From Escherichia fergusonii ATCC 35469 (GTDB lineage Bacteria; Pseudomonadota; Gammaproteobacteria; Enterobacterales; Enterobacteriaceae): a DNA stretch of 64,000 nt. The position numbers and the translations under genes were made by a program. Location of the stretch: assembly GCF_000026225.1 (NCBI RefSeq), contig NC_011740.1:3844001-3908000 (forward strand), given 5' to 3'. The notes below the pieces were generated by a model. It was not told the origin of the DNA, searched no databases, and worked only from the letters and a program-made list of their open reading frames with translations. Below, one piece after another: positions 1 to 8,387 of this stretch; position 1 is the first letter of the stretch, and each line of letters opens with the position of its first letter.

Positions 1-575
1 TGACCGATGAAGTTCATCTGCGCACGATGGAACGTATCATCTGGCCAACCGTGAAAGGTATGGCGGCGGAAGGCAACACCTACACCGGTTTTCTCTATGC
101 GGGCCTGATGATCGACAAACAGGGTAATCCGAAGGTTATCGAATTTAACTGCCGCTTTGGCGATCCTGAAACTCAGCCGATTATGCTGCGCATGAAGTCC
201 GATCTGGTTGAACTCTGCCTGGCAGCCTGTGAAGGCAAGCTGGACGAGAAAACCTCCGAGTGGGATGAACGCGCTTCTCTTGGCGTGGTGATGGCTGCGG
301 GTGGGTATCCGGGTGATTACCACACCGGCGATGTGATTCACGGCCTGCCGCTGGCAGAAGTGGAAGGCGGTAAGGTGTTCCACGCGGGCACAAAACTGGC
401 GGATGACGAGCAGGTGGTAACCAGCGGCGGGCGCGTACTGTGCGTCACCGCGCTGGGTCATACCGTGGCAGAAGCGCAGAAACGCGCTTATGCCTTAATG
501 ACCGATATCCATTGGGACGATTGCTTCTGCCGGAAGGATATCGGCTGGCGCGCCATCGAACGCGAGCAGAACTAA
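1..575 (+). CDS. purD: Phosphoribosylamine-glycine ligase (GAR synthetase), 3' part
   Basis: This is the C-terminal part of PurD. It catalyses the ATP-dependent joining of 5-phosphoribosylamine and glycine in cytosolic purine synthesis. The frame is open from base 3 with no start, so the gene begins outside the window; about 190 residues are visible. They include the ATP-grasp metal/ATP region EFNCRFGDPETQ and the C-terminal domain ending REQN. The sequence matches E. coli PurD closely as I remember it. The stop codon overlaps the end of the convergent zraR by a few bases, and no separate terminator lies between them. In E. coli this is the last gene of purHD. Confidence 0.97.
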   Translation, partial: TDEVHLRTMERIIWPTVKGMAAEGNTYTGFLYAGLMIDKQGNPKVIEFNCRFGDPETQPIMLRMKSDLVELCLAACEGKLDEKTSEWDERASLGVVMAAGGYPGDYHTGDVIHGLPLAEVEGGKVFHAGTKLADDEQVVTSGGRVLCVTALGHTVAEAQKRAYALMTDIHWDDCFCRKDIGWRAIEREQN

Positions 576-1897
576 CGCGACAGTTTTGCCAATAGCGTTT
601 TGCGCGTAATCCCTAACTGACGGGCGGCTTCGGTTTTGTTGCCGCCCGTTTTCTCCAGTGCCGCCAGAATCACTTCTTTTTCGACTTCCACCAGCGGCTG
701 AATATCCTGACTTTGTACCAGCGGGATCGGTGTACTGGCAATCGCCAGCGGCAGCTCGCGTTCGGAAATATATTCCCCGGTCAGCAGTACCACCGCCCGT
801 TCCACCGCGTTTTCCAGTTCACGAATATTTCCCGGCCAATCGTAGTGAATCAGCAGATCCATCGCCTGGGGCGTAAAACCTTTTACCGCCTTGCGATTAC
901 GCTCGGCAAAGCGCTGAAGAAAATGGCCAGCCAGCAGAGGAATATCTTCCCGCCGCTGACGCAGCGACGGAACTTCAATCGCCACCACATTCAGGCGATA
1001 GTAGAGATCCTGGCGAAAACGCCCGGCATTCACCTCAGCGGCAAGATCGCGATGAGTCGCCGCAATCAGCCGGACATCAACCGAGATAGTCTGATTGCTA
1101 CCGACACGCTGTACTTCGCGCTCCTGAATCGCACGCAGTAGACGAACCTGCATCATCGGTGAGATATCGCCAATTTCATCGAGAAACAGCGTGCCGCCGT
1201 CTGCTTCCACAAAGCGCCCTTCCCGCCGTTTGTCGGCTCCAGTAAACGCCCCTTTTTCGTGACCGAACAATTCAGATTCCAGCAAGGATTCGTTGAGTGC
1301 CGCACAGTTGAGCGTCACCAGCGGTTTTTCGCTACGTGCGCTACTGGCGTGAATCGCCCTGGCGACCAGCTCTTTACCGGTGCCGGAATCGCCGTGGATC
1401 AGCACCGTGGCTTCCGATGGCGCGACAAGGGCGATTTCACTGAGCAGGTGCTGCATCGCCGGGCTTTTACCGACCATACCGAACTGGCTGGCAGACACCG
1501 CAGGCGTTTCAGCATCAACACTGTGCGTATGCGCAAGCGCCTTTTCCAGGGTTGCCTGCAGGTTATCGAAATCCAGCGGCTTGATGAGATAATCCAGCGC
1601 CCCGGTTTTCAACGCCTCTACCGCCGTCTCGACGCTGGAGTACGCGGTCATAATCAGTACCGGAATTGCCGGATTTAACGCTTTGATCTCTTTCAGCGTG
1701 GCGATGCCATCCATCTCTGCCATTCGCACATCACAAAGCACAAGATCAAAAACCTGTTCCCGCACTTGCTCCAGCGCTTGTCGCCCGCTGTTCGCCAGCG
1801 CGACGTTATAGCCCCAGCCGCGCAGCAATGCCTGCAAGATAGTGCAGTGGCTAATGTCATCATCCACCACCAGAATATCGATATTATCGTGCGTCAT
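572..1897 (-). CDS. zraR: Sigma-54-dependent response regulator of the Zra system
   Basis: ZraR (HydG), 441 aa, full length. The order is an N-terminal receiver domain with phospho-acceptor Asp56 (in LVLCDVRM), a central AAA+ domain with Walker A GDSGTGKE and the sigma-54 contact loop GAFTGA, and a C-terminal Fis-type helix-turn-helix ending NKTEAARQLGITRKTLLAKL. When phosphorylated by ZraS it activates sigma-54 RNA polymerase at zraP and zraSR in response to zinc and envelope stress. Its start overlaps the end of zraS by 4 bases, so the two are probably translationally coupled. The receiver and AAA+ parts look like the K-12 protein, unlike the sensor part of its partner ZraS. Confidence 0.97.
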   Translation of the reverse strand: MTHDNIDILVVDDDISHCTILQALLRGWGYNVALANSGRQALEQVREQVFDLVLCDVRMAEMDGIATLKEIKALNPAIPVLIMTAYSSVETAVEALKTGALDYLIKPLDFDNLQATLEKALAHTHSVDAETPAVSASQFGMVGKSPAMQHLLSEIALVAPSEATVLIHGDSGTGKELVARAIHASSARSEKPLVTLNCAALNESLLESELFGHEKGAFTGADKRREGRFVEADGGTLFLDEIGDISPMMQVRLLRAIQEREVQRVGSNQTISVDVRLIAATHRDLAAEVNAGRFRQDLYYRLNVVAIEVPSLRQRREDIPLLAGHFLQRFAERNRKAVKGFTPQAMDLLIHYDWPGNIRELENAVERAVVLLTGEYISERELPLAIASTPIPLVQSQDIQPLVEVEKEVILAALEKTGGNKTEAARQLGITRKTLLAKLSR

Positions 1898-3270
1898 CCT
1901 TGTGGGTCCTTACGCGTAATATTGACCGGAAGCCAGAGGGTGAACGTTGCACCTTTCCCCTCCTGGCTTACGACCTGAATTGTACCACCGTGTTGTTCAA
2001 CAATATTATGCACAACCGCCAGCCCCAGTCCGGTGCCTTCGGCTTTGGTGGTGAAGTACGGGGTGAAGATGGCTTCAAGCTGATCCGCCGCAATTCCCTT
2101 ACCGCTGTCGGTTACGCTTATTTTAACGCCTGCGCTGCTTTCGCTGGCCGTCACGCTAATCACGCCATGCTGACCAATAGCCTGAATAGCATTGAGATAG
2201 AGATTCAACAGGACCTGAGTCAGCCTGTCCGGATCGGCCTGTATCTCCGGCAATGCGTCGTTGGCGGTAAAGCGTAATTGGATCTCCCTACTGTTTGCAT
2301 CCTGGCTTACCAGTTGTAATGAGTGGTTAATCAGCGTGTTGAGATCCACCGCCTTCAAAGCAAGATGCGTTGGCTTAACCAGCTCCAGCAGCTCGCTTAC
2401 CACGCGGTTTAAACGGTCGGCTTCTTTCGCCATCACCTGCGCCAATTGATGCGCTTCTCCTCCTGCTGGTGCGCGTTCGGCAAAATATTTCGCCAGCCCT
2501 TTAATCGAGGAAAGCGGGTTACGGATTTCATGGGCGACGCCTGCGGCCAGATGTCCCAGCGCCACCAGCTTCTCTTTGCGCTTCATTTCATCCTGTAACA
2601 GCTGGCGCGAGCGAAGATAGCGGCGATACCAGAAGAATGACAACACGCTTGCCAGCAAGACCGTCGCCAGGGCGAAGAGGATAATCAGGGTGTTTCTCTG
2701 CTCACGCTCTTCGGCACTCACAATGTTACTGGCGTCGAAAGCGATAAAAATTGCTTGTGGTGTCGCGGCATACTGCTGCATATGGCGCATCTGGTGCATT
2801 CCAGCAGCAAACATCGGTTGAAATTGGCGATAAATTTCCAGAACAGGCTCGCCGTCTGCACTATCGATCCGCCGCCACGCTTCTTCATCTCCCGGATGTA
2901 AACGCTGCATTTCCTGCGGGGAATAAAGCTGTTTTCCCACCATGCCGGAGTTGCTATGCATCACGATTGTTCCTTGTTCATCCGTGACCGCAAACCAACA
3001 TACACCAGGCTGCCCGGCCATTTCTTCCAGTAAAGCCTGCTGCTGCGCATGATGCATGCGCATCCCCATACCGACGCGCGAGCCGGATTCGAGAGCGCGG
3101 ATAAGTACACTGCCTTTTTCCAGCAGAGTTTGTCTGGCGGCGGCAGTCTCGCGCCCATAATCGCGAATCACGGTCACCGCAAACAACCCCACCAGTCCAA
3201 CAATGACTACGGGAAGGATCGCGCTTAACCATTTTGCTAAGGCATCTTTTGATCGCTGCATAAAACGCAT
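1894..3270 (-). CDS. zraS: Zinc/envelope-stress sensor histidine kinase
   Basis: ZraS (HydH), 458 aa, inner-membrane kinase. It has an N-terminal membrane segment (about residues 15-33), a periplasmic sensor domain (about 34-195), a second membrane segment (LIILFALATVLLASVLSFFWY), then HisKA with the phospho-His in AGVAHEIRNPLSS and an ATPase domain with DSGKGI and GTGLGL. The kinase core matches K-12 ZraS almost exactly. The second half of the periplasmic domain does not: from about GVCWFAVTDEQG to the second membrane segment it differs at most positions and is shorter, so the protein is 458 rather than the 465 aa I recall for K-12. It is rich in His and Met (MHQMRHMQQ), so metal sensing may persist with altered tuning. 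Confidence 0.96.
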   Translation of the reverse strand: MRFMQRSKDALAKWLSAILPVVIVGLVGLFAVTVIRDYGRETAAARQTLLEKGSVLIRALESGSRVGMGMRMHHAQQQALLEEMAGQPGVCWFAVTDEQGTIVMHSNSGMVGKQLYSPQEMQRLHPGDEEAWRRIDSADGEPVLEIYRQFQPMFAAGMHQMRHMQQYAATPQAIFIAFDASNIVSAEEREQRNTLIILFALATVLLASVLSFFWYRRYLRSRQLLQDEMKRKEKLVALGHLAAGVAHEIRNPLSSIKGLAKYFAERAPAGGEAHQLAQVMAKEADRLNRVVSELLELVKPTHLALKAVDLNTLINHSLQLVSQDANSREIQLRFTANDALPEIQADPDRLTQVLLNLYLNAIQAIGQHGVISVTASESSAGVKISVTDSGKGIAADQLEAIFTPYFTTKAEGTGLGLAVVHNIVEQHGGTIQVVSQEGKGATFTLWLPVNITRKDPQG

Positions 3271-3301
3271 CTTCTTCTTTGCCTGTTCATCCCTTTTTGA
3301 C

Positions 3302-3317
3302 AGCAGAAATCATGCCA
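3302..3317 (-). promoter_or_regulatory. Sigma-54 promoter of zraSR
   Basis: On the minus strand the sequence reads TGGCATGATTTCTGCT. The GG at -24 and GC at -12 have the fixed 13-base register of sigma-54 promoters. It lies 32 bases upstream of the zraS start and faces the inverted repeat at 3369-3414. Confidence 0.75.
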
Positions 3318-3368
3318 TCTTTTATTAGCACTTACCCTGCGCTTTAACACAAAGGCTTAAGTTTCAAT

Positions 3369-3414
3369 GAGTAAAAATGACTCGCTACACACAGCAGGCG
3401 AGTCATTTTTACTC
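3369..3414. promoter_or_regulatory. Inverted repeat, probable ZraR enhancer site
   Basis: Two perfect 17-base arms (3369-3385 and 3398-3414) are separated by 12 bases. The pair sits between the two divergent sigma-54 promoters, its centre about 70 bases from each -24 element, a normal distance for an upstream activating sequence. ZraR is known to act on both promoters from this intergenic region; the assignment to this repeat is by position. As a transcript it could also fold into a hairpin. Confidence 0.75.
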
Positions 3415-3456
3415 GTTTATCATGTCATATTGCCCGTCATATCAGCGTTTCGCCGT

Positions 3457-3472
3457 TGGCACGAAAGATGCA
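3457..3472 (+). promoter_or_regulatory. Sigma-54 promoter of zraP
   Basis: TGGCACGAAAGATGCA matches the sigma-54 consensus, with TGGCAC at -24 and TGCA at -12. It lies about 35 bases upstream of the zraP start codon. Confidence 0.85.
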
Positions 3473-3507
3473 ATACCCAAAGTAAGACAACTACTGGAGG
3501 ATTAACC

Positions 3508-3933
3508 ATGAAACGGAACACGAAAATTGCCCTGGTAATGATGGCGCTTTCAGCAATGGCGATGGGATCGACATCTGCATTTGCTCACGGCGGACATGGT
3601 ATGTGGCAGCAAAATGCCGCGCCTTTGACCAGCGAACAACAGACAGCGTGGCAGAAAATCCATAATGACTTTTACGCTCAAAGCAGCGCACTACACCAGC
3701 AACTGGTGACGAAGCGTTATGAATACAATGCCCTGTTAGCCGCTAACCCACCGGATAGCAGCAAAATTAACGCGGTCGCCAAAGAGATGGAGAATTTGCG
3801 TCAGTCGTTAGATGAGTTACGGGTGAAACGAGATATTGCGATGGCTGAAGCGGGTATTCCGCGCGGTACCGGAATGGGCATGGGTTACGGCGGCTGCGGT
3901 GGTGGCGGTCATATGGGGATGGGCCACTGGTAA
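3508..3933 (+). CDS. zraP: Periplasmic zinc-binding chaperone-like protein
   Basis: ZraP, 141 aa, of the CpxP/Spy-like heavy-metal resistance family. It is exported and binds zinc; it acts as a periplasmic chaperone and dampens ZraSR signalling. The start chosen is the ATG after an AGGAG-type ribosome binding site; it gives a signal peptide of about 26 residues ending SAFAHG. His residues follow the cleavage site (HGGHGM), a helical middle carries the LTSEQQ repeat-type motif, and the Gly/Met/His/Cys-rich tail (GYGGCGGGGHMGMGHW) contains the likely zinc ligands. The upstream in-frame codons in the palindrome region are not coding. The gene is divergent from zraSR and convergent with yjaH, with a single base between the stops. 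Confidence 0.97.
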   Translation: MKRNTKIALVMMALSAMAMGSTSAFAHGGHGMWQQNAAPLTSEQQTAWQKIHNDFYAQSSALHQQLVTKRYEYNALLAANPPDSSKINAVAKEMENLRQSLDELRVKRDIAMAEAGIPRGTGMGMGYGGCGGGGHMGMGHW

Positions 3934-3934
3934 A

Positions 3935-4630
3935 TCAGAACGTTTTCTCGTTGGGTTGCCAGCGACAGAAATCAGAGTTTGCCACCAACAGTAATTGCGA
4001 ACCTTCGGGCGCTTCCAGCCATGCCACGCTGACATCAACAGAAGAGCGGCTCTGGCGGCGCTCGATATGCGCTATCGCCTGCGAATCTAAATCAGGTTTA
4101 ATGGTTTGCCCTTCGCAGGTGGTCACGGTCTGTTCCATCGCATGCCAGCGCCCCTGGCGCAGAATCACTCTCCCCTGCCGTAAGGCATCGCTAATCTGGC
4201 GGATCTGATCAGCTCGATAACGGTATAAATCGATTTGGTCGTTAGAAAGCTGCTGTTTTTCCCCGTCGGATTCACGCTGCATAAAGCTCAGATCGCCGCG
4301 ATCGTCAAAACGCGCGCGAATATTCACCGGCGGTTTGCTGTAAACATTGATATTGATGAGCGTGAGGTTATCGCCCTGCCAGCGATACTCTCGTGTCGTG
4401 GTATCGCCACTGCGCCACGGGCTAAACACAGCAAGCAGATGCACATTATCGCCACTGTCTTTTCGCCAGATACGTACCGCGCCCTGATCTTCAGCAAATC
4501 CACTGGCGGTAAAGGGAGGAAGTGAAGAGTTGTGACTACAGGCAGTGAGAAACAGAGCGCCCGCCAGCATCAATGATCGACGCCAGAAAGACAAAAGGGG
4601 TGAAACCACCCCTTCGTTAAAACTGTTCAC
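3935..4630 (-). CDS. yjaH: DUF1481 family putative lipoprotein
   Basis: YjaH, function unknown. The N-terminus has a positively charged, hydrophobic leader ending in a lipobox, LMLAGALFLTAC, so the mature protein probably starts at that Cys and is membrane-anchored. Two in-frame GTG starts exist: 4630 (231 aa, the length I recall for the K-12 entry) and 4636 (233 aa, with a TAAG five bases upstream); I cannot decide between them. The gene begins a few bases after hupA and is the last of the nudC-hemE-nfi-yjaG-hupA-yjaH run. A terminator-like hairpin lies inside its first codons (4595-4614), so read-through from hupA is probably limited. Confidence 0.9.
   Translation of the reverse strand: MNSFNEGVVSPLLSFWRRSLMLAGALFLTACSHNSSLPPFTASGFAEDQGAVRIWRKDSGDNVHLLAVFSPWRSGDTTTREYRWQGDNLTLININVYSKPPVNIRARFDDRGDLSFMQRESDGEKQQLSNDQIDLYRYRADQIRQISDALRQGRVILRQGRWHAMEQTVTTCEGQTIKPDLDSQAIAHIERRQSRSSVDVSVAWLEAPEGSQLLLVANSDFCRWQPNEKTF
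4595..4614 (-). terminator. Probable hupA terminator inside the yjaH coding start
   Basis: Read on the minus strand, an 8-base perfect stem (AAGGGGTG/CACCCCTT) with a GTTT loop is followed by the T-rich run TTGTCTTTC. It lies about 30 bases after the hupA stop and encodes yjaH residues EGVVSPLL. Partial termination would favour hupA over yjaH expression. Confidence 0.6.
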
Positions 4631-4642
4631 TGCCACGCAATC

Positions 4643-4915
4643 TTACTTAACTGCGTCTTTCAGTGCCTTGCCAGAAACAAATGCCGGCACGTTAGCTGCG
4701 GCAATTTTGATTTCTTTACCGGTCTGCGGGTTGCGGCCAGTACGCTCAGCGCGGTGGTTCACTTTGAAGGTACCGAAACCAACCAGTTGTACAGCATCGC
4801 CTTCTTTCAGAGACTCAGTAATTGCAGCCAGAGTGGACTCCAGAGCAGCTTTAGCCTGGGTTTTGGACAGTTCTGCTTTCTCTGCAATTACATCAATCAG
4901 TTGAGTCTTGTTCAT
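4643..4915 (-). CDS. hupA: DNA-binding protein HU, alpha subunit
   Basis: HupA, 90 aa, full length. It is a nucleoid-associated protein that forms homodimers or HU-alpha/beta heterodimers and bends and constrains DNA without strong sequence preference. The HU signature is present ([21 protein letters not shown]), including the beta-arm RNPQTG with its intercalating proline. It lies downstream of yjaG with about 185 bases between, room for its own promoters, and directly before yjaH. Confidence 0.99.
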
Positions 4916-5014
4916 AAGTTATCCTTACAATGTGTTTATCGCTTGCTAAGCATCGAGTGCGACGGAAATGCCAGAATAGCACTCTCCTGCATACACGCAC
5001 CGATAGCCACTTTT

Positions 5015-5051
5015 TTTCGCCCCCCAAATGTAGACCAGACGGGGGGCGAAA
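5015..5051. repeat. GC-rich 11-bp inverted repeat between yjaG and hupA
   Basis: Perfect 11-base arms (TTTCGCCCCCC and its complement) flank a 15-base loop. The element lies 51 bases beyond the yjaG stop and 100 bases upstream of hupA. Neither strand has a T-run directly after the stem in the yjaG direction, so it is not a standard terminator there. It could be a transcript-stabilising structure or part of the hupA leader. Confidence 0.55.
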
Positions 5052-5101
5052 GGGAAGACTCCAGGTATGACAAATCAGGCGTTAAATCACGTTTTCTGGT
5101 C

Positions 5102-5692
5102 TTATTGCTGAAAAATTATACCAATATTGCTCTCGCCCGCCTCACGCAGGTCTGCCCTAAGGCCTTTTATCAGCTCGATATCGCGTTCTTCGCACTCAGC
5201 TAAAAGTCGGAATATTTCCCACTGAATGTCCCACTCTTGCTCTACAGCTGGGTTTTCTTTGAGCTCTTCATCGCTCATTTCACGGCCAGCCTGAGTCATT
5301 TCCAGCATCGCCACGGTCGTGATGGAGGTCTTACTCACTTCTACCGCGTGTTCGAGCGTTTCGCCACTTAAACGCGAATGGATCAGTTCACTTAACGCCA
5401 CGCAGGCATCGATTGCCGGATAAACGCCGTACAGATCGAAATCGTCCGCTGAAGGAATCGCTTCTTCAAATTTCTCCAGTTGGCTATCGAAATTCACTTT
5501 TGCGTCTTTGACGGTCAGTGTTTCCCAGATGAGATCGAGAATGCGGCGGTAAATTTGCCCATCACCAAAACCGGTTTGCTGGCAGAACATGGCGTAATTG
5601 GGGTACATGCGTTCGCATAAGCAAGCCATGAAAGTGACGTGCTGCCAGCTTTCCAGGCGCTCCAGACGCAGATGAATTGGGTTTTGTAACAT
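5102..5692 (-). CDS. yjaG: DUF416 family protein YjaG
   Basis: YjaG, 196 aa, function unknown; it matches the K-12 protein in length and sequence. It is a soluble, acidic, helical protein (for example EELKENPAVEQEWDIQWE) without signal peptide or membrane segments. It lies 42 bases after nfi in the hemE-nfi-yjaG-hupA series and is usually conserved next to hupA in enterobacteria. Nothing in the sequence points to a reaction. Confidence 0.93.
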   Translation of the reverse strand: MLQNPIHLRLERLESWQHVTFMACLCERMYPNYAMFCQQTGFGDGQIYRRILDLIWETLTVKDAKVNFDSQLEKFEEAIPSADDFDLYGVYPAIDACVALSELIHSRLSGETLEHAVEVSKTSITTVAMLEMTQAGREMSDEELKENPAVEQEWDIQWEIFRLLAECEERDIELIKGLRADLREAGESNIGIIFQQ

Positions 5693-5734
5693 GTTGAGTT
5701 CTCAAATACGGAAATTATCCGCAGTTTACCTGAA

Positions 5735-6406
5735 TTAGGGCTGATTTGCTGTATAGCGCACGAACGCCGGACGTTCCGAGGCCACCGCGTCTGCCCAGCG
5801 CGTTGGCTCCGGCAGACGATAGCCTTTCATGCAGCGTTGTACCCACGCCAGCGCGCTGTCCACGCTGACCCGATGACCGGTAGCGATAAACAACGGGTTA
5901 CAGCGCGCTTTGCTGCGCCAGACCCATGCCAGCTGCTCGCCTTTATCCATCAGTGGGGCCAGCGCGCCCGGTTCGCTGGAGAGCGGTTCGAATTTACCGC
6001 AGAGCCGTTTTTTCGCTACGCCAATGGTCGGCACATCCACCAGCAAACCAAAGTGGCTGGCGACGCCAAGACGGCGAGGATGCGAGATCCCATGACCATC
6101 GACAAACACTAAATCCGGCTTTTGCGACAGCATCTCCCACGCTGCCAGCAGCGCAGGATATTCGCGGAAGGAAAGAAAACCTGGAATGTAAGGCATGGTG
6201 GTGGCGATGCGTGCCACTTTATACTCCACCAGCTCAAGAGAGGGGTATTTCAGCAGCACCATCGCCGCTCGCGTCACTTCTCCGCCCTGCTCAAACCCGA
6301 CATCGGCTCCGGCGATCAGATCCGGCGGATCTTTATCGAGTCGATCCTCACGGATCACAGAAGAAGCCAGTTCGATTTGTTGAGCGCGTAATGACGCGAG
6401 ATCCAT
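5735..6406 (-). CDS. nfi: Endonuclease V (deoxyinosine 3'-endonuclease)
   Basis: Nfi, 223 aa. It nicks DNA at the second phosphodiester bond 3' to deoxyinosine and other deaminated bases, starting repair. The catalytic acidic residues are visible: Asp35 in IAGADVGFE and the Asp of VFVDGHG; the wedge motif [11 protein letters not shown] and the lysine/arginine-rich VAKKRL are also present. I chose the ATG giving MDLASL, the annotated K-12 start; a start two codons earlier (6412) is also open. It follows hemE by about 9 bases, so cotranscription is likely. Confidence 0.97.
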
Positions 6407-6415
6407 AATCACTCC

Positions 6416-7480
6416 TTAGCGGTGATATTGTTCAGACAAACGATGCACAGCCTCCACAAACACGCCAGCATGTTCTGGCGGCACATCCTGATGAATACCG
6501 TGACCAAGGTTAAAGACATGACCTTCGCCGTGACCGAAACCTGCAAGTATAGTCGCGACTTCTTCTTCAATGCGGGCAGGTGGCGCGTACAGCATCGACG
6601 GATCCATATTACCCTGCAGCGCGACTTTATTGCCCACGCGGCGGCGCGCATCAGCGATATCCGTTGTCCAGTCGAGGCCCAGCGCATCGCAACCCGTTTC
6701 CGCCATAGCTTCCAGCCACTGTCCACCGCCTTTGGTAAACAGGGTGACCGGTACACGGCGACCATCGTTTTCACGCAGTAAACCATCAACTATTTTATGC
6801 ATGTAATAGAGCGAGAACTGTTGATAATCGCGCCCGGTGAGCACCCCGCCCCAGGTATCGAAAATCATCACGGCCTGAGCACCAGCTTTAATTTGCGCAT
6901 TCAGATACAAAGTGACGCTTTTCGCCAGTTTATCGAGCAGAGCGTGCAGCGCCTGTGGATCGGCATACATCATCTTTTTGATCACGGTGAACGCTTTGCT
7001 GCTGCTACCTTCCACCATATAGGTCGCCAGCGTCCACGGGCTGCCGGAAAAACCAATCAGCGGCACTTCGCCTTTCAGTTCGCGGCGAATAGTACGCACC
7101 GCGTTCATCACATAACCCAGCTCATCTTCCGGGTCCGGAATTGGCAGTTTATCAACGTCAGCTTTGCAGGTGACTGGCGAGGTAAAACGCGGACCTTCTC
7201 CGGCTTCAAAATAGAGCCCTAACCCCATCGCGTCCGGCACGGTGAGGATATCGGAAAAGAGGATCGCCGCATCCAGCGGATAGCGACGCAGCGGTTGCAA
7301 AGTCACTTCGCACGCCAGCTCTGCATTTTTGCACAGCGACATAAAATCGCCCGCCTGGGCGCGCGTGGCTTTATATTCCGGTAGATAGCGACCCGCCTGG
7401 CGCATCATCCATACTGGAGTGACATCAACGGGCTGGCGCAGCAGCGCCCGCAGATAACGATCGTTTTTGAGTTCGGTCAT
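6416..7480 (-). CDS. hemE: Uroporphyrinogen decarboxylase
   Basis: HemE, 354 aa, full length. It decarboxylates the four acetate side chains of uroporphyrinogen III to give coproporphyrinogen III in heme synthesis, in the cytosol without a cofactor. The two family signatures are present: PVWMMRQAGRYLPEY near the N-terminus (active-site Arg and substrate contacts), and GFSGSPWTLATYM in the middle. It lies 39 bases downstream of nudC and just upstream of nfi. Confidence 0.99.
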   Translation of the reverse strand: MTELKNDRYLRALLRQPVDVTPVWMMRQAGRYLPEYKATRAQAGDFMSLCKNAELACEVTLQPLRRYPLDAAILFSDILTVPDAMGLGLYFEAGEGPRFTSPVTCKADVDKLPIPDPEDELGYVMNAVRTIRRELKGEVPLIGFSGSPWTLATYMVEGSSSKAFTVIKKMMYADPQALHALLDKLAKSVTLYLNAQIKAGAQAVMIFDTWGGVLTGRDYQQFSLYYMHKIVDGLLRENDGRRVPVTLFTKGGGQWLEAMAETGCDALGLDWTTDIADARRRVGNKVALQGNMDPSMLYAPPARIEEEVATILAGFGHGEGHVFNLGHGIHQDVPPEHAGVFVEAVHRLSEQYHR

Positions 7481-7519
7481 TTTGGCTGTTCCTTAGTGCG
7501 TCAGGCGGTCAGTGTATCA

Positions 7520-8293
7520 TCACTCATACTCTGCCCGACACATCGCCACCGTATCTTCTATCAGACGGCGCGCCACGGTGCCGGGCGGCGGAAGTAACGG
7601 TAAATCATCGTAGCGATACCAGTTCGCCTCGAGCAGCTCTTTCGGATCAATCACGATGTCGCCGCTATCATATTCCGCCATAAATGCGGTCATCAGCGAC
7701 TGGGGAAACGGCCACGGCTGGGAAGTCACGTACCGCAAGTTTTTAACTTTAATTCCGCTCTCTTCCATCACTTCCCGCGCGACCGCCTGCTCGAGGGTTT
7801 CGCCCACTTCGACGAATCCGGCAAGCACCGTATGGACACCGTTACGATGGCGGGTATGCTGGGCGAGGAGGATCGAATCATCGCGACGGATGGCAACAAT
7901 AATGCAGGGTGCGATTTGCGGGTAGTAACGCTCACGACAATGGCTGCACAGCATCGCCCATTCGGTTTTGCTCGGATACATTTCATGCCCGCAGTAACCA
8001 CAGTATTTATGCGATCGGTAAAACTCCGCCAGTTGCACGCCACGTCCGGCCAGTTGAAACAGCCTAACATCGAGATCAATGACCTGACGTACCGACCCCA
8101 TATCGTGACGCCGCTGCTGTTGTACTAACCAAACAGGTTCCCCCTGCCATTCGCCGATTTGTAGTGCGCGCTGACCCACAAGATCGAAATTTGCCGCTTC
8201 GCCATATGGCAATTCTCCCTTCGGCAACCATAATTTTTGTTCATGGCTGACGACCCACCAGCCGTGATCTAATTTTTCAATTATACGATCCAT
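7520..8293 (-). CDS. nudC: NAD-capped RNA decapping hydrolase / NADH pyrophosphatase
   Basis: NudC, 257 aa. It removes the NAD cap from the 5' end of some RNAs and hydrolyses NADH to NMNH and AMP. A four-Cys zinc site (CGYCG and CSHC) sits in the middle, followed by the complete Nudix box (GFVEVGETLEQAVAREVMEESG) with its metal-binding glutamates, and the NADH-specific SQPWPFPQSLM just after it. It is the first gene of the minus-strand run through hupA and is divergent from rsd. Confidence 0.98.
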   Translation of the reverse strand: MDRIIEKLDHGWWVVSHEQKLWLPKGELPYGEAANFDLVGQRALQIGEWQGEPVWLVQQQRRHDMGSVRQVIDLDVRLFQLAGRGVQLAEFYRSHKYCGYCGHEMYPSKTEWAMLCSHCRERYYPQIAPCIIVAIRRDDSILLAQHTRHRNGVHTVLAGFVEVGETLEQAVAREVMEESGIKVKNLRYVTSQPWPFPQSLMTAFMAEYDSGDIVIDPKELLEANWYRYDDLPLLPPPGTVARRLIEDTVAMCRAEYE

Positions 8294-8387
8294 AGCTCTT
8301 GCACTACCTTTGCATCACTGGCATGTTTAACATGGTTTTTACATTTCTCACTGAGCAGTTTTTGAATACAAACTTGCGGAGTCAATC

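Noticed and set aside
3367..3507. A 47-codon N-terminal extension of ZraP
   Set aside because: It would run through the inverted repeat and the sigma-54 promoter; the start at 3508 has a good ribosome binding site and a signal peptide.
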